The notes under the pieces were generated by a model that was given only the letters and a program-made list of their open reading frames with translations, did not search any database and was not told the origin of the DNA. A stretch of DNA of 64,000 nt, taken from positions 7,295,501 through 7,359,500 of the forward strand of contig JARHVA010000122.1 in NCBI GenBank assembly GCA_037957365.1, written 5' to 3'. The translations under genes and the position numbers were made by a program. The stretch comes from Torreya grandis (taxonomy: Eukaryota; Streptophyta; Pinopsida; Cupressales; Taxaceae). Below are positions 24,886-36,228 of this stretch, piece after piece (position 1 is the first letter of the stretch; the number at the start of each line of letters is the position of its first letter).

Positions 24886-25590
24886 CTAAACTCATCATTA
24901 AATACAAGAAGCCTAAAAGCACACATTGAATATGTAATCGATGACCATGACACAATGCACTGTTATTTATTTTCTTTACAAGAGACACATACACAAAATA
25001 TTCTAACACATAATATCTTTTAACAATTCCACTACATCATGATGTCCCATGTCCATGGTATCATGATTTGTTTTGAAAAAGTTTTTTGTTTTTTCAATAC
25101 AATGTAGTAAAATCAAAATAATGTGGAAGCCATATTAGCAATTTTAATTAAACTTAATGAAAACATGTCAATTTTAGATTTATATGCATCACCTAATGTT
25201 AAAATTTTAGATGGCATATCTATAATTAATGATGCAATAACTTATACAAATAATTCATGTAACACATATATACTAGGAGTCTTCAACATTGACATGGATA
25301 ATGAAAAAATACTAGAACATCATATGTAACCACTAAATATGCATTTCTTGATGGAAAACAAAATAAAATGTTCACACCTATCATCGACCAGATTTGGTCA
25401 AACACATAGTTGTAAACACATCAAATTAACAAAATTGACTACTATTGCAGTGATCATGACACTATTTACATATAAATATAAAATATTCCTCTCCACCAAA
25501 TGCAAAACAACATTAATTTTAAACACAATTACAAATCAAAATCATATGTACAAAACAATACAACACAACTATAGAAAAATGCAATTTGGC
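24886..25590 (+). pseudogene. EEP (AP-endonuclease-like) domain fused to the Helitron helicase
   Basis: The open frame 24748-25023 passes without a stop from the helicase tail (KWELQQDLFNID) into LNTRSLKAHIEYVIDD then LFSLQETHTQN, matching the start of exonuclease-endonuclease-phosphatase domains (N-x-R-S-L, L-Q-E-T with catalytic Glu). The next pieces are NTYILGVFNIDMDN (GDFNID motif, first Asp changed to Val), then in the neighbouring frame IIDQIWSN (D-H-I-W-T-N) and KIDYYCSDHDTIYI (S-D-H motif). This is the arrangement of Helentron-type Rolling-circle proteins, where an endonuclease follows the helicase. Two or three frameshifts and stops make it dead. Confidence 0.75.
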
Positions 25591-25930
25591 TAGAAAATGT
25601 CAAAAGATTTAACTCTGACAAATTCCTTATAAAAATATGAAAAATAAGTTATGCACATATAAAAATGAAACCTTGTTCCTCTAATATTTACCTACTTATT
25701 TTTTTACTCAACAATATTGATACATAATATTGATTACTTTATTACATTCTTCTACTTTTTAATTTTATGGCATTATTACAGGAAATATGAAAAGAACATT
25801 GCAAAACATAAAAGATGAAAACTTGTTCAAAAGTGAATCAAAATGTTATATTTAAAAAACTCATGCTTTATTGAACTTAAAATTATCTCAAGCATACTAA
25901 CAATGTCATTACACTTGTGTGTAGCAAATA
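25591..25930 (+). other. Spacer between endonuclease and RPA-like frames, possible intron
   Basis: Mostly stop-rich T/A DNA. A polypyrimidine stretch ending TTATTACAGG near 25770-25783 looks like a splice acceptor and precedes the RPA-like text, so an intron is possible. Confidence 0.35.
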
Positions 25931-27121
25931 TACACCATACTCTGGCCTCACATTAATTGATGACCTTAGCATTCACAAAGTTGGCCGCACATTTGAAGGA
26001 GATGTACTTGTCACTTATAAAGCAACACTACAAAAAGAGTAAAATAAACAATTTTTTTATGTAGAGCTAATATATTCAAAAATATAAATTAAAATTACAC
26101 ATAATGTAACTTGTAAATTCATTGACATGTATGAACACAAAATCTCCATGGGAAAAGTAGTATGTATATCCCACTTCCAAATTGCTCCCAAACTAGCTAT
26201 AACTATGGGGATTGTTATGTTATATTATTGGTCACTAAACATAACATAGTAGAAAACATACCTTCTATTTTCAAATATTAAAAAATCATACCTAACATAA
26301 TAATTAACCAATTACTACAAACTACTGATGCATATGTAATTGGCATAATCACTACAATTGTAACCTCTGCAAAGAAAACTTCTTTGCAATTGATTTTAGA
26401 AATAAAATATGGTAATCCTAAACATGATAAATCAAAGGTAAGTTCACATTACCACATACATTTTAGTTTCAATCATCTCTCCTACATTTAAAAAATAATT
26501 ACTTGGTTTTTTTGCTAATAATTTTACCTATTTTGAAATTTTGATTATCTCTTTAATAGAACCAAATAAAAACTAAACAATAAGTAATCCCAAATATTCC
26601 TCTTCAAAAGTTTGGTAAAATGAAGTGGACCTAAAAGATCATTTAATACCAGCCAAACAACATTTATCACTCCATTGAAAAACTAAAAGGTACGACAAGG
26701 CCTAAATATACTATTAGATACAAAAATATAGGTATCTTACTACCTATCTTTAATTTTTTGACACTAGATATAATACCTATTTCTCTACTTTTTTGGACAT
26801 GTATTTACAATTATTATCTCTTAAAATATAACACTTTTCCTAAAATCAAATTATTTCTTTCAAATCATTTTATTTATAAAACACTACAACAATAATTCAA
26901 AAACACTCTCCATATACTAGCTAATATGTCATTTCATACTTTCTTTACATTTGATAGGAAATCTTGATTTTGATTGAAACTAGTGACCTTGAAATTGTCC
27001 CACTCATCGAAACCCTATTTTTTCACATCTTATTTTTATTTTTTGATTTTATAAGTCTTGAAAAAAAATTAGATTGTGACATATCCTTTAGGCAACCAAC
27101 CTCATGTTTATGGCATGTAGC
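25931..27121 (+). pseudogene. RPA70-like single-strand DNA-binding protein remnant
   Basis: Plant Helitrons often carry replication protein A-like genes, which bind single-stranded DNA. Here the plus strand reads KYTPYSGLTLIDDLSIHKVG then FEGDVLVTYKATLQKE, like the start of RPA DNA-binding domain A (T-P-I-x-x-L-N-P...W-x-I-x-x-R-V). Next come YVELIYSKI and MYEHKISMGKVVCISHFQIA, matching the F-y-x-x-i-x-x-G-x-V-Y-x-I-S segment. Near 26330, DAYVIGIITTIVTSAKK matches the next OB fold (D-x-I-G-V-V-x-S-I). Later text is less clear up to the Copia LTR. Broken by several stops. The family is inferred from these spaced motifs. Confidence 0.5.
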
Positions 27122-27147
27122 TGTCAGGCATCTAGAACAACAAACAT

Positions 27148-27159
27148 GCTCTGATACCA
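27148..27159 (-). promoter_or_regulatory. Primer-binding site for initiator Met tRNA
   Basis: Minus strand TGGTATCAGAGC, two bases beyond the LTR end; an exact match to the well-known plant site. Confidence 0.88.
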
Positions 27160-27161
27160 AC

Positions 27162-28290
27162 TGTTAGGACCTGAAAGCACACAATTAATTACCATGTACA
27201 AGCAACTTAACATGCAGAATTAACCAGAAGTAACAAGTAACTAGAATTTAGAAATAACATAGAATATGAGAGACAATACCCAATTGTATTAATACTCTTC
27301 CAGAAGGAAATACAACAAAGAAGATTGCCACAGTTCTTCCTTACATCTCTAGAGCTCACACACATCTAGAGCACAAATAGTAAATCTCTTCAAGAGCTCA
27401 CTCTCTCTCTTACGCTCCCAACACACAACTCAAACATAGAGTTGGTGTTCACCTCCAACCAGTTAGTATCCACTACTGCCAGTACACCGAGTATACAAAC
27501 ATACTCAATCGAGTACACAACGTACTCCAGTAGATCTCCCATGAACTTGTAACAACCTGCAACTCAAATGATCTTACTTATGGAAGGATCTACCTTGACT
27601 TCCTCTTTGCTCTCCAAATGAGTACACACCGTACTCCAAGTAGATCTCTCCTGATCTTGCTACTTGTTATGTTGCTGTCCTCCCTGATCTTACACACCTG
27701 CAAATCAATCTGGTTCTGCACACCTGCAAACCTGGATCTCACACACACATACACCTACAAATCAATGATTTTACTTACCATGTAGATCTCCAAACATGGC
27801 CTTGCACACCTACTGACCAAGATCCTACATACATGAAGAATCCTTCTGATTCTCCAAACTAACACGCATACTTGGCATTGTGGCACTAGGAGGAACACAC
27901 CTTGCTCTCTTCACACACAGAAGGAGCTAATATTTTCTCTCTTACTCTCTAGCACAAATTACAGTACAACCCATGAGTTTATTATATATATCTCATGCAA
28001 AGAATAACTAGACATCTAATTAAAATAATTAGATCCGCAGCTTCAAGTCTATAATTGGCTCTTAACATGTAAACACTTGGTTCGTTAACAAACTATTCAT
28101 GTAACCGACAGTTCCAGAACCACACAGGCAACCGACATCGGTCCCTGTCTGCCTGGAGGTGACCGATGTCAGCTGCTCTGACACTATATATGACCGATGT
28201 CAGTTGATCAGACCGACATCGGTTGCTCTGCCGCTCAACAACCTCCTTCCCTATTTGTAATAGTGAAGCTTTTAGCTCCACAACCTAACA
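27162..28290 (-). repeat. Copia-type LTR (1129 bp)
   Basis: Ends are inverted (TGTTAGG/CCTAACA). It contains two copies of a hairpin, GAGTAC-5 bases-GTACTC, each followed by a TAGATCTC phrase, near 27510 and 27618. A TATA-like GATATATATAATAAAC lies on the minus strand near 27981-27996. Three ACCGAC motifs lie upstream of it. Confidence 0.83.
28104..28217 (-). promoter_or_regulatory. Cluster of ACCGAC/GTCGGT-like motifs in LTR U3
   Basis: ACCGAC, the DRE/CRT core bound by DREB/CBF factors, occurs at 28104-28109, 28131-28136 and 28212-28217; the last two are within ACCGACATCGG. Inverted near-copies GACCGATGTCAG lie at about 28161 and 28191. All lie upstream of the TATA-like site in LTR orientation. 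A role in cold or drought response is inference. Confidence 0.45.
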
Positions 28291-28960
28291 GTAGCATGCA
28301 ATATTGACTTACCAATTAAGAAAATTAATGTATAAATGACTAGTTAATTTGTTTTAAACATTATAAATAAAAATAATAATCTATAAATGGCTAATATGCA
28401 TTCACACATTTCCTACATTGTGATAACATTGGTAAAAATAATAATTTTTATTTGTTTTAATTTCATTTTAATTATCAAATCCATGTTGTCTGCTTATACT
28501 CATATTTATTACTTGTATTCTCACATGTACAAATACCATTATAATATGAAAATGTATATTCCATGCCTTTTCAACCTACTTTCAACAAATGTGGTATGCC
28601 CTTCAAAACCCTTCAACTACCACACAATACAAAAATACATTGCTCCTCATGTCAACAAGATAGTTTGTATGTGTACATTCATCACCTCATTTTCAATCTG
28701 AAAAGTGATAAAAATAGATACCAACATTGATTTATTCAAGCCCCACTCTTGCAAACATTGCTATCTGATTTGGTATATCTTATAAATATTACATAAAATA
28801 TAAATTTGCCACCATCTACATACTTTGAGCATTTTCTATTCAGGCAAAATTTAAACTTGATCAACAAAATCAAATTATACACACTCAAATAATAAATTAA
28901 ATAAAAGTTATTCAATACATGACTTCTTCTCTCCAACATATTTTTTTCTATATATAAAAA
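28291..28960 (+). pseudogene. Possible C-terminal RPA-like remnant right of the Copia LTR
   Basis: After the GTAGC duplication, plus-strand frames continue. The open frame 28387-28701 contains a CPSKPF phrase and ends CMCTFITSFSI. A following frame reads FIQAPLLQTLLSDLVYLINI then YFEHFLFRQNLNLINKIKLY. The second resembles the end of RPA DNA-binding domain C (A-x-x-L-L-G-x-S-A...F-x-F-K-V-x). The zinc-ribbon cysteines expected before it cannot be matched with confidence. Position directly beyond the interrupted RPA gene supports the call; the alignment alone would not. Confidence 0.3.
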
Positions 28961-30950
28961 TTAGAAATTTCAATGTCAAACTAATTCCTATACTTAATTT
29001 TCTCTTGCAGGACCTTTATAAATGCATAGACAATGTACTACATTTTCTACAAATAAATTATAATTTATGCCATTTCTATTATAAATAAAATTAATTAAAT
29101 AATTTTAATATGGTTAAAAACTCATTTTCAAAGCTTACTACATATAGGGTAATGTGCTTCCTAGATTCATCATTGTTTTAATTGTTATTATTTTATCCTT
29201 ATATGTTTTCTCTTACAAACAATTATTATATAGACATCCTTTTTAATTTTAATTTGGAATGGGGTATGCTTCAACTATAATTTATCCATATGAGTTTATC
29301 TAAATAACGACTAAGGTGAAAGTGCATAAAGTTGGGGGAGAAAAAGAGCCCTACTTGTGGACATGAATTTACTAAAATTTCAAAAATTTGAAGTTTTATA
29401 GATAATTTGAGATGGAAACACTCAAAATTTAAAGATGGTATAAGAAAATGAATCATATAATTTGGAGTTTAGTTTCCAAAACACTTCTTTTTTTAAAAAT
29501 AGTTAAGTATAACTAGGTCAAACATCTAAAACTTGGACAGAACCTCCTATTTTTTAAGAAAATAGAGTAGATAGATGATCGTGCGACCCACCATTTTTGG
29601 AGCATCATTTAATACTATTTTAAACCCTTTGCTAAATATTTAGATAATATATTATAGTTTGTGACCTATATTTTTTAAATGAATATTTTTTTTTATTAAT
29701 TTTAAAAGTAAATAGATCTTAAAAACTGATAAAAAATGGATAGCTGGCTGTGCAACCCCCCAACTACCTCATAAAAATAAAAATTGTTTTGTTTTTAAAA
29801 ATGCGAGTAGAATTAGGCCTAATTTATGACCATATAATTTATTTTTCACTTGGATAAAAAAAACAAAAATAACATAAACATGAATAGGCATGTATATTTG
29901 TGGCATGTAGTGGCTTAAAAAAGGTATAGTTAGAAATCAACATAGTTTGAACCCTTAAAATAGTCCAAAAAATATATAAATAAAGAGAGTGTGCTAATTA
30001 TCATGGTAATAAGTTTTTAATTTTTTTAAATTGAAATCCATAGTGTATTTGGTAATGGAATTTGAAATTTGTTGTTTTCTATCAAAACTCTCAGATTTAG
30101 TTATAGATTGATAGGTCCATGCCTTTGGCTTAGGAAACCAAGCCATTTATAATAAAAAATTTTGGGTTTTGAATTCAAAATTTCCATAATGCATATGTGT
30201 TATAACATGTACTCGTTATTTGTTTATAACAAGAAAAAAACAAATTTTCTTTATGGGTATGCATTTTTATGCTTATATCTATGTTCTTAAGCTCCCTAAT
30301 AGTGGTGTATCATGATAATTCAATTTTAAAGTGAAGTGTATCATGATAGGGGAAAGTACCATAACTTTGGATAGTGAATTAAAGTGTTGTGGTATCACAT
30401 TAGACTTTAAAAAAATTACCCATTTTAATATATCAACTTAATTACTTATAATTAAGGTTTTAAGGTTTAACCCATTATACACATTATGATATAATCAATT
30501 TTATCATGAGATTTTATAAAATACATTTTTAAACCTATGACCATAACTTAACCTTTGGAGTGTCAATCTAGTTGTGTAATAGAATACCAATAATTGAGTC
30601 TTACTTGTCAAGATGTGATTGGTTCATTTAAATTTTATAGATTAAATGTTGAAAAAGTATATAAGATACTACATGCTCAACTTCTAGTCTAATTTAATAT
30701 TTATACACATCAATACACGTTCCATCAATGGATCACACCTTAACAAAAATCCTTTTTGACTATTGGTAGGTGCAAGTCACTATTGGTACCTTTACCCTAT
30801 ATACACTACCATAAAAAGGATGCAATTATATTTTGATAGGCTCTATGGCCTGAGTTAATAGGTTATGTGAAGATATGATGAAAATGTCTCAATGTGTAGC
30901 CTAATCCAAGCATGAGACATCGAGACTTAGTTCAAGACTAGTGTGTCAAT
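28961..30950. other. AT-rich non-coding DNA
   Basis: No domain, LTR boundary or tandem array seen. A polypyrimidine TTTTCTCTTGCAGG at about 28999-29012 looks like a splice acceptor but the downstream frame is closed. A short palindromic element lies at 30187-30225. Confidence 0.45.
30187..30235. repeat. Palindromic GTTATAAC element, copy 1
   Basis: An imperfect dyad centred on GTTATAAC with ATAATGCATATGT on one side and ACATGTACTCGTTAT on the other, followed by TGTTTATAACAA. Related copies lie at 32727-32765 (same general form) and 42477-42525, where TGTTTATAACAA is on the opposite side of the dyad. Confidence 0.55.
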
Positions 30951-32440
30951 CCTAATGTGATAAAAAAATTCAAACATGGTTGAATTTGAAGGAAATTAGG
31001 GCTATTTTGATCCCCTTTAACCTAATTACATGAACATATAATTTTATATGGGGGTTGATTGCCTCCAATTTCATCAGAGATTGAAGTAAAGAAACATTAA
31101 ATGCAAGTTTTACATGTATAGGATGTGGTTTTGAGCTCAATAAACTTGAATGTACGATCATATAATGAAGGGAAATGTTGATTAGTTCAATTTTGGAGGA
31201 AATTAGGGTCAAAATGAGCCACATAAACCTTTTTAAAATTGTATGCATGATGTGATTTGGAGTGAAATTAACCCTATAATGTCATCATATAGTGAACTAA
31301 AGAGTTGATTCATTCAATCTAGGAGGCATTTGAGGCCAATTTGAACACATTCAACATAACTACAAGAGCATGATATGATTTGACACTAAATCAAGTTTGA
31401 TTTTGTCATGAATTGATCCAATTAATAAATTGGTGAAATTAGGGATGTGAATTGGGCAAAATTAAGCCCTTAAATTATGACCCAATTAATTTTATAATCT
31501 ATGTAAAATATGAATTAAACAAAATTTTGGCCAATTTGAATCTATTGAACCTAAATGTGAGTCTATGATGTGATTAAAGTGGATAAATTAGCCCATGTTT
31601 CATGACATGTTGACCCTAAATGCTAATTTTATCACAAATATAGTTCTCCTAAATCATAATTTCATCATAATGTATACATTTACCCATTATAGTAAACCTT
31701 AAACCCTAATTTTATGATAAATACATCCCCTAAGTTCCCTAATTTAATCACAAATGCATTTTAATGAAGGTAATTAGGCCATTGTGAACCTGTTGAACCT
31801 AGATTTGTAAGTCTAGGATATGATTTGGGGATAAATTAGCTCATATTGCCTTACATATTGAGCTAATTAGTCAATTGTTACAACCCTAAACCCTAAACCC
31901 TAATTTATCAAAAATGTAAACATGATGGAAATTGAGGCCAATTTGAACTTGTTGAACATGTACATAGAGTATAAAATATGATTTAGAGTGAGATTAACCT
32001 TGATGTCATTATATATAATGTGATGAACCAAAGAGTTGATTCATTCAATCAAGGAGGAATTTGAGGCCAATTTAAACCCATTCAACCTAACTAAAAGATA
32101 AAGATATTATTTGGGGCAAAATTAATTTTGATTCTATCATGAATTTATCTAGTTAGTCAATTGGTGCAATTAAAGACATGATTTGGGAAAAATTGTTCCC
32201 TTGAACCAAATTTATGGCTCAATCAATTATATAATGTATGAAACACATGGCTTAACCGAACCTAATTTTATCATAAATTCAAACATGAAGGTAATTATGG
32301 CCAATTTGAACTTTTTGAACCTAAATATGTGTCTATGATGTGATTAAAGGGGCTAAATTATCCCACATTTTGTGACACGTGTTGGCCTTAAACCATAACT
32401 TTATCACAAATTGAATGTAATTTAGACTAATTTTAAATCT
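30951..32440. repeat. Diverged tandem repeat field, period about 731-770 bp
   Basis: Blocks containing AGAGTTGATTCATTCAAT recur at 31301 and 32032, and GTCTATGATGTGATTAAAG at 31561 and 32331, giving two long units. Inside each, shorter phrases (GGCCAATTTGAAC, ATTGAACCTAA, AACCCTAA) repeat at uneven spacing, so the long unit grew from smaller ones. No long coding frame; the minus frame 30970-31248 is a by-product. Confidence 0.7.
31882..31904. repeat. Interstitial telomere-like CCCTAAA repeats
   Basis: Three head-to-tail units of the plant telomere sequence CCCTAAA within the tandem field, with single degenerate units nearby (near 31697). Too few to be a former telomere. Confidence 0.75.
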
Positions 32441-32660
32441 AATTCGGGATAATTGAATCTAATTTGGACTTATTAAATATAATTTAGACTAACTAAATAT
32501 ATTTTAAACTAATTGACATCAACAAAGGGGCAAATTGAACCTAATATGGAGTAATTGAATTTAATCTGGGCCTAATTGAACTTAATGTGGACATCAATCA
32601 AATGAAAGGGATAATTTAACCTAAATGGGACTAGGTTAAATAAATAAATTCATTTTGGGC
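32441..32660. repeat. Minisatellite of about 20-bp units
   Basis: Variants of AATTGAACCTAATTTGGACT recur about ten times with substitutions, directly after the longer tandem field. Confidence 0.6.
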
Positions 32661-32726
32661 TAATTAAAGTGGAAAATGCATCATATGATAGTCTTATTTC
32701 ATAGTTATATTGGATGAAGCTATAAA

Positions 32727-32765
32727 ATAAATAATGCATACATGTTATAACTTGTACGCATTATT
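32727..32765. repeat. Palindromic GTTATAAC element, copy 2
   Basis: AATAATGCATACATG, then TTATAAC, then TTGTACGCATTATT form an imperfect dyad, just upstream of the transposase-like gene. Confidence 0.55.
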
Positions 32766-32899
32766 TACAGTATAGACAAAATTTAGTTTTCAACAAATAA
32801 TTTTAACCTAAATCAAGAATTTTGTCCCCAAAGACATTCTCTACAAACTTTATTCTTACTTTCAAGTACTTTTTTTACCCCACCTTTGAAAAACTATCA

Positions 32900-35800
32900 A
32901 TTATCCAATGGGCGATGGATAACATTCAAGGAAGAGGAACAAGTTGAAGAAAAAAACTAGAGTAATTATAAGATTTGATATAAAAACACAAGGTAATAAT
33001 GCAAGTACTTCATTCTAGATAAAGTACAAATACTAATCTTGATGAGAAAAATGTCATAGATAATGAACCAATTAAAAATAATGAATTGAATAATGATGAA
33101 ATTAATAATAATGAATTGAATTATGATGAAATTGATAATGATTAATTAGATAATGTTGGAAGTTCACATTCAAAGTACAATTTTTTTTATTTTTTTGTTG
33201 ATGAGTCTATGCATGATGCTTTCCCTCCAAAAATGAAAAACAATTCATGGAAATAAATAATGATGAAATTAACAATGAACAAAATTTCATGGAAACATAT
33301 AATGAATAAAATGTCATCCCACCACTAAAAAATGAAATTAATAACAATTTTGAAATAACCTTTCAAAAAAATCCACCATTAACAACACCTCCAAGAATTG
33401 TGCACAAAAAAAAAAGTACTTAATTGAAGTCGATGAAAATATTTTGAAACCAATCCACAACAAAATGTTTGACCACCATTCAAGAAGATCAGCTCAATAA
33501 ATTTTGTATAGTTTCTTTCATAAATTAGATTATGATAGTCAAATATGTCAATTATTTATTTCATTGATGAAACTAATTAAGATGAGACCTACAATGTACA
33601 CATTAGGACTACGAACATCTAACATGGATGATGAAAATAATGAAATTGTTAAAAATATACATGATGCATATTACTTTATAGGTCCAAAATCATGTAATAA
33701 ATATTGTAATACTGCACAACTATAATTACAACTTGTGTAGTAAGTGGTCAAATAGGGAAAAAGTGATTGATTTCAAAAACAAGTCAAGAACTTGATATAA
33801 ATAGAAAAACATTAATGAAATAAATTAGAAGATGTGAAATACTTAATAAACCCATACCAATGAAGTCTGGGCATTATTTGGTAAAATTCTGTAAAAGGAC
33901 AAGACTATAACCACTTCTTTCAAAGAGTTACTTACACAATTTTGGAAAGATAATATAAAAGTTTCACCCAATGTAAGAGATGTATTAAAAAGAAGAGTTG
34001 GTTTTCATAACTATGAACTACATCTGAAACATTTCTTAGACATGACTCAAACATAATTTTACTCTAAATTTTTGGAAAAACATCCACAAATTTTTATTAG
34101 TCAAATATTTTTTGAGATGGTCAAACCTTTTTATGTAAAAATAAATCACACACACACACACACACACACACCACTTGTTGTTTTAGGAAACATGTTGAAT
34201 TTTCAATGTAATACGATGCTTTTTGGCCTTATTTGTTTTACTTTTCATACTAACCACATTTTATAGTAGTGTGGCATAGAAGTTTTGCCAAAATCAATGA
34301 GGGAATTTATTCTAATATTTTTTATGAAAGACTAGATGGACAGTTCTTTTATAATGGAAATTTTAACATTTGTAGTGGATTTCCAAAATTAAAAAATTGT
34401 ATCCATGAGAAGCATACAAATCAAATTAGATAGAAATTATTTGGATTGAGAAATATAAATATGTGATTTATCAATTAAAATATGACAAAGAATCTAAAAG
34501 GTGTTAGCTTGTTAAAAAATAGATACCTGCTTTAGAATTTATTGTCAAATTCAGGGAGAAATTTTTTTATGAGTAAGAAAGGAACACACATAGGGCTAGA
34601 TGGTTGGATACATATTTCAAGCTAAGAAAGGAAAAAAACACACTTGATTAAATTATTTTAGTATTCATCTTTGCTTAAAAGTACACGTTGAAACCATAAA
34701 TTAAAGTTAAATCATAGTAATACAACTCATCATAAGTTTCCATATTCACGCATATAGAAATCATGCATGCACTTAGTAGTACAAAATAAGATAAAAAAAA
34801 TTAAGAGAGTATTATTTCTATATTAGTGATGACCAATCACACTGTACACATTATGTGCAAGGTTGTTTTAAAAAGTTTTATGGATAGTTGACTCAGATAA
34901 ATATTACTTTTAATCAACATTACATTTGGTTAGAAAATTTTACATTGTAATTTAAGAGTCCATAGATTTTTTATTGGTTGAGTAGGATGCATGTTACCAC
35001 TAGCATAGAACATATTTGGAGTTTCACAAAGATTGGCCATGGAAAATAGGAGCATGACAGTGTTGTAGTATGTGTAAAAAGAGATGTAGCAATAGAAGAA
35101 TTGAAATTTGAAGAGGCTACTAATTTGATTGATTTAAAAACTATGGTTGAATGGTGTAATGAGAACATGTGCCATGGTGCTCAAGCAAATCCTACTATTC
35201 ATAGACATTTTTGGTTAATGGAGTAAGAATACTTGGCAAACATGAGGATTGTATGACTCTAATGGGTTCAAGACATCTCCACTTATTTCATTATCTTAAA
35301 TTTAGGTTATTGGACTATTAATATAATAGACTTAGAATATTTCTATTTTTCATGCATGGAATCTGTTTAAAATGAGTGTCAGTCACAATAGTGGGTGGAT
35401 AAATGGAGTTGCAGACCTCTAATTCCAATCAACACATAACAACTTCCACCAACATTATATATTACAAATATGACATTGTCACATCAATTTGACCATGTAT
35501 ATAATATATTGTAGCTAGGTATAAGATTAATGATTATGTAGTATTTATTATCATTATCTATCTTGATAGTGTCATTGAAAATTATTTTTTTGTGATAGAG
35601 GGCATGTTTTTATAGTTATTATAGATGAGGACAATGAAGAGGAAACATATTACTACGTATGTCAATGTGTAGATGGAAATAAAAAATTGACTTCCTCAGT
35701 CATAGATGGAGAAAAAATTGACTATCCCATTGGGTCTATTTTAGTCACTATAACTTGGCTTCGATAATATCCTATAAAAAATTTAGATGTATGGTTGTTT

Positions 35801-36010
35801 AAAGAGTTTGAAATGCACAGGAAGATAATGCACTATTCAAATTTGGTTCCTAAAATGAATATTAAATTGTAAAAATATCATGGGAGGAAATTAAATATAA
35901 AAATATGGAAACTTCATGAGTTATACCATGAATATGTTCTTGATATATCAAGATTATAGTAGATCCTAGTGGTTCATTGGATTGAAATGCACATGTATGT
36001 TGACTTGCAA
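32900..36010 (+). pseudogene. DDE-type transposase-like gene remnant, superfamily not assigned
   Basis: The N-terminal part is Asn/Glu-rich low-complexity text (33000-33400). Then FFHKLDYDSQICQLFISLMK; VSPNVRDVLKRRVGFHNYEL; FLEKHPQIFISQIFFEMVKPF; a CA-repeat expansion; a C-rich CCxxHVEF-like piece; and GIYSNIFYERLDGQF. The core at 34805-35225 reads in one frame with a few TAG/TAA changes: FYISDDQSHCTHYVQGCFKK, a degraded SDGCxxQFKS motif, SRMHVTTSIEHIWSFTK, then GHGK*EHDSVVVCVKR, resembling GHGKGExDGAGAxVKR. A tail with EDNEEETYYYVCQCVDGN follows near 35620. Proteins with these motifs are widespread in plants and animals and look like transposases. I could not fix the superfamily. Not functional. 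Confidence 0.6.
34147..34170. repeat. (CA)12 microsatellite within the transposase-like gene
   Basis: The repeat replaces the codons expected between VKIN and the cysteine-rich piece, so it expanded inside former coding DNA. Confidence 0.9.
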
Positions 36011-36228
36011 AATGTATATGTAATAAATTCTACCAAATGTATTTTTATTTTTTAGGTCGTACATGCATAAATTTCATTTTTAATTACTTAATAATAAAAA
36101 AAATATGTTATTGGTGCCAAATAAGCTTCCACCTTCACACAATTTGCATTGGTAGTAAAGAATCTCATATTCTTGAAGCTAAGAGAATCTTATTAAAAGT
36201 ATTTGGTGTTTTTGTGCATTTTAATAGT

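Larger units (their letters stand above)
27122..28290 (-). mobile_element. Copia-type LTR plus primer site and 40 bases of interior
   Basis: An LTR of 1129 bp (27162-28290) lies in minus orientation with ends TGTTAGG and CCTAACA. On the minus strand it is followed by GT and TGGTATCAGAGC (27148-27159), the classical initiator-Met tRNA primer site, and 26 further bases. GTAGC occurs both at 27117-27121 and at 28291-28295, and the unit between them begins TG and ends CA. No coding region or second LTR is present. TGTTAGG ends with this primer site are usual for Copia elements such as SIRE/Maximus-like ones, but the lineage is not certain. Confidence 0.78.
13408..28960 (+). mobile_element. Helitron/Helentron-like rolling-circle element, split by two LTR insertions and cut on the left by a third element
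   Basis: Plus-strand coding remnants form one gene order: Helitron-type PIF1 helicase, then an EEP endonuclease in the same frame, then RPA-like OB folds. The coding sequence resumes on both sides of the LTR element at 14505-23904 and appears to do so across the Copia-type LTR at 27122-28290. The HUH replication initiator (Rep) domain that should precede the helicase is absent: the minus-strand Tat LTR begins exactly at 13408. No Helitron termini (5' TC, 3' hairpin plus CTRR) could be placed. The family call rests on the helicase, which follows the Helitron form closely. Confidence 0.75.

Noticed and set aside
30951..32660. Regularly repeated phrases suggestive of a CRISPR-like array
   Set aside because: Units are long, diverged and directly tandem without unique spacers; this is eukaryotic DNA.
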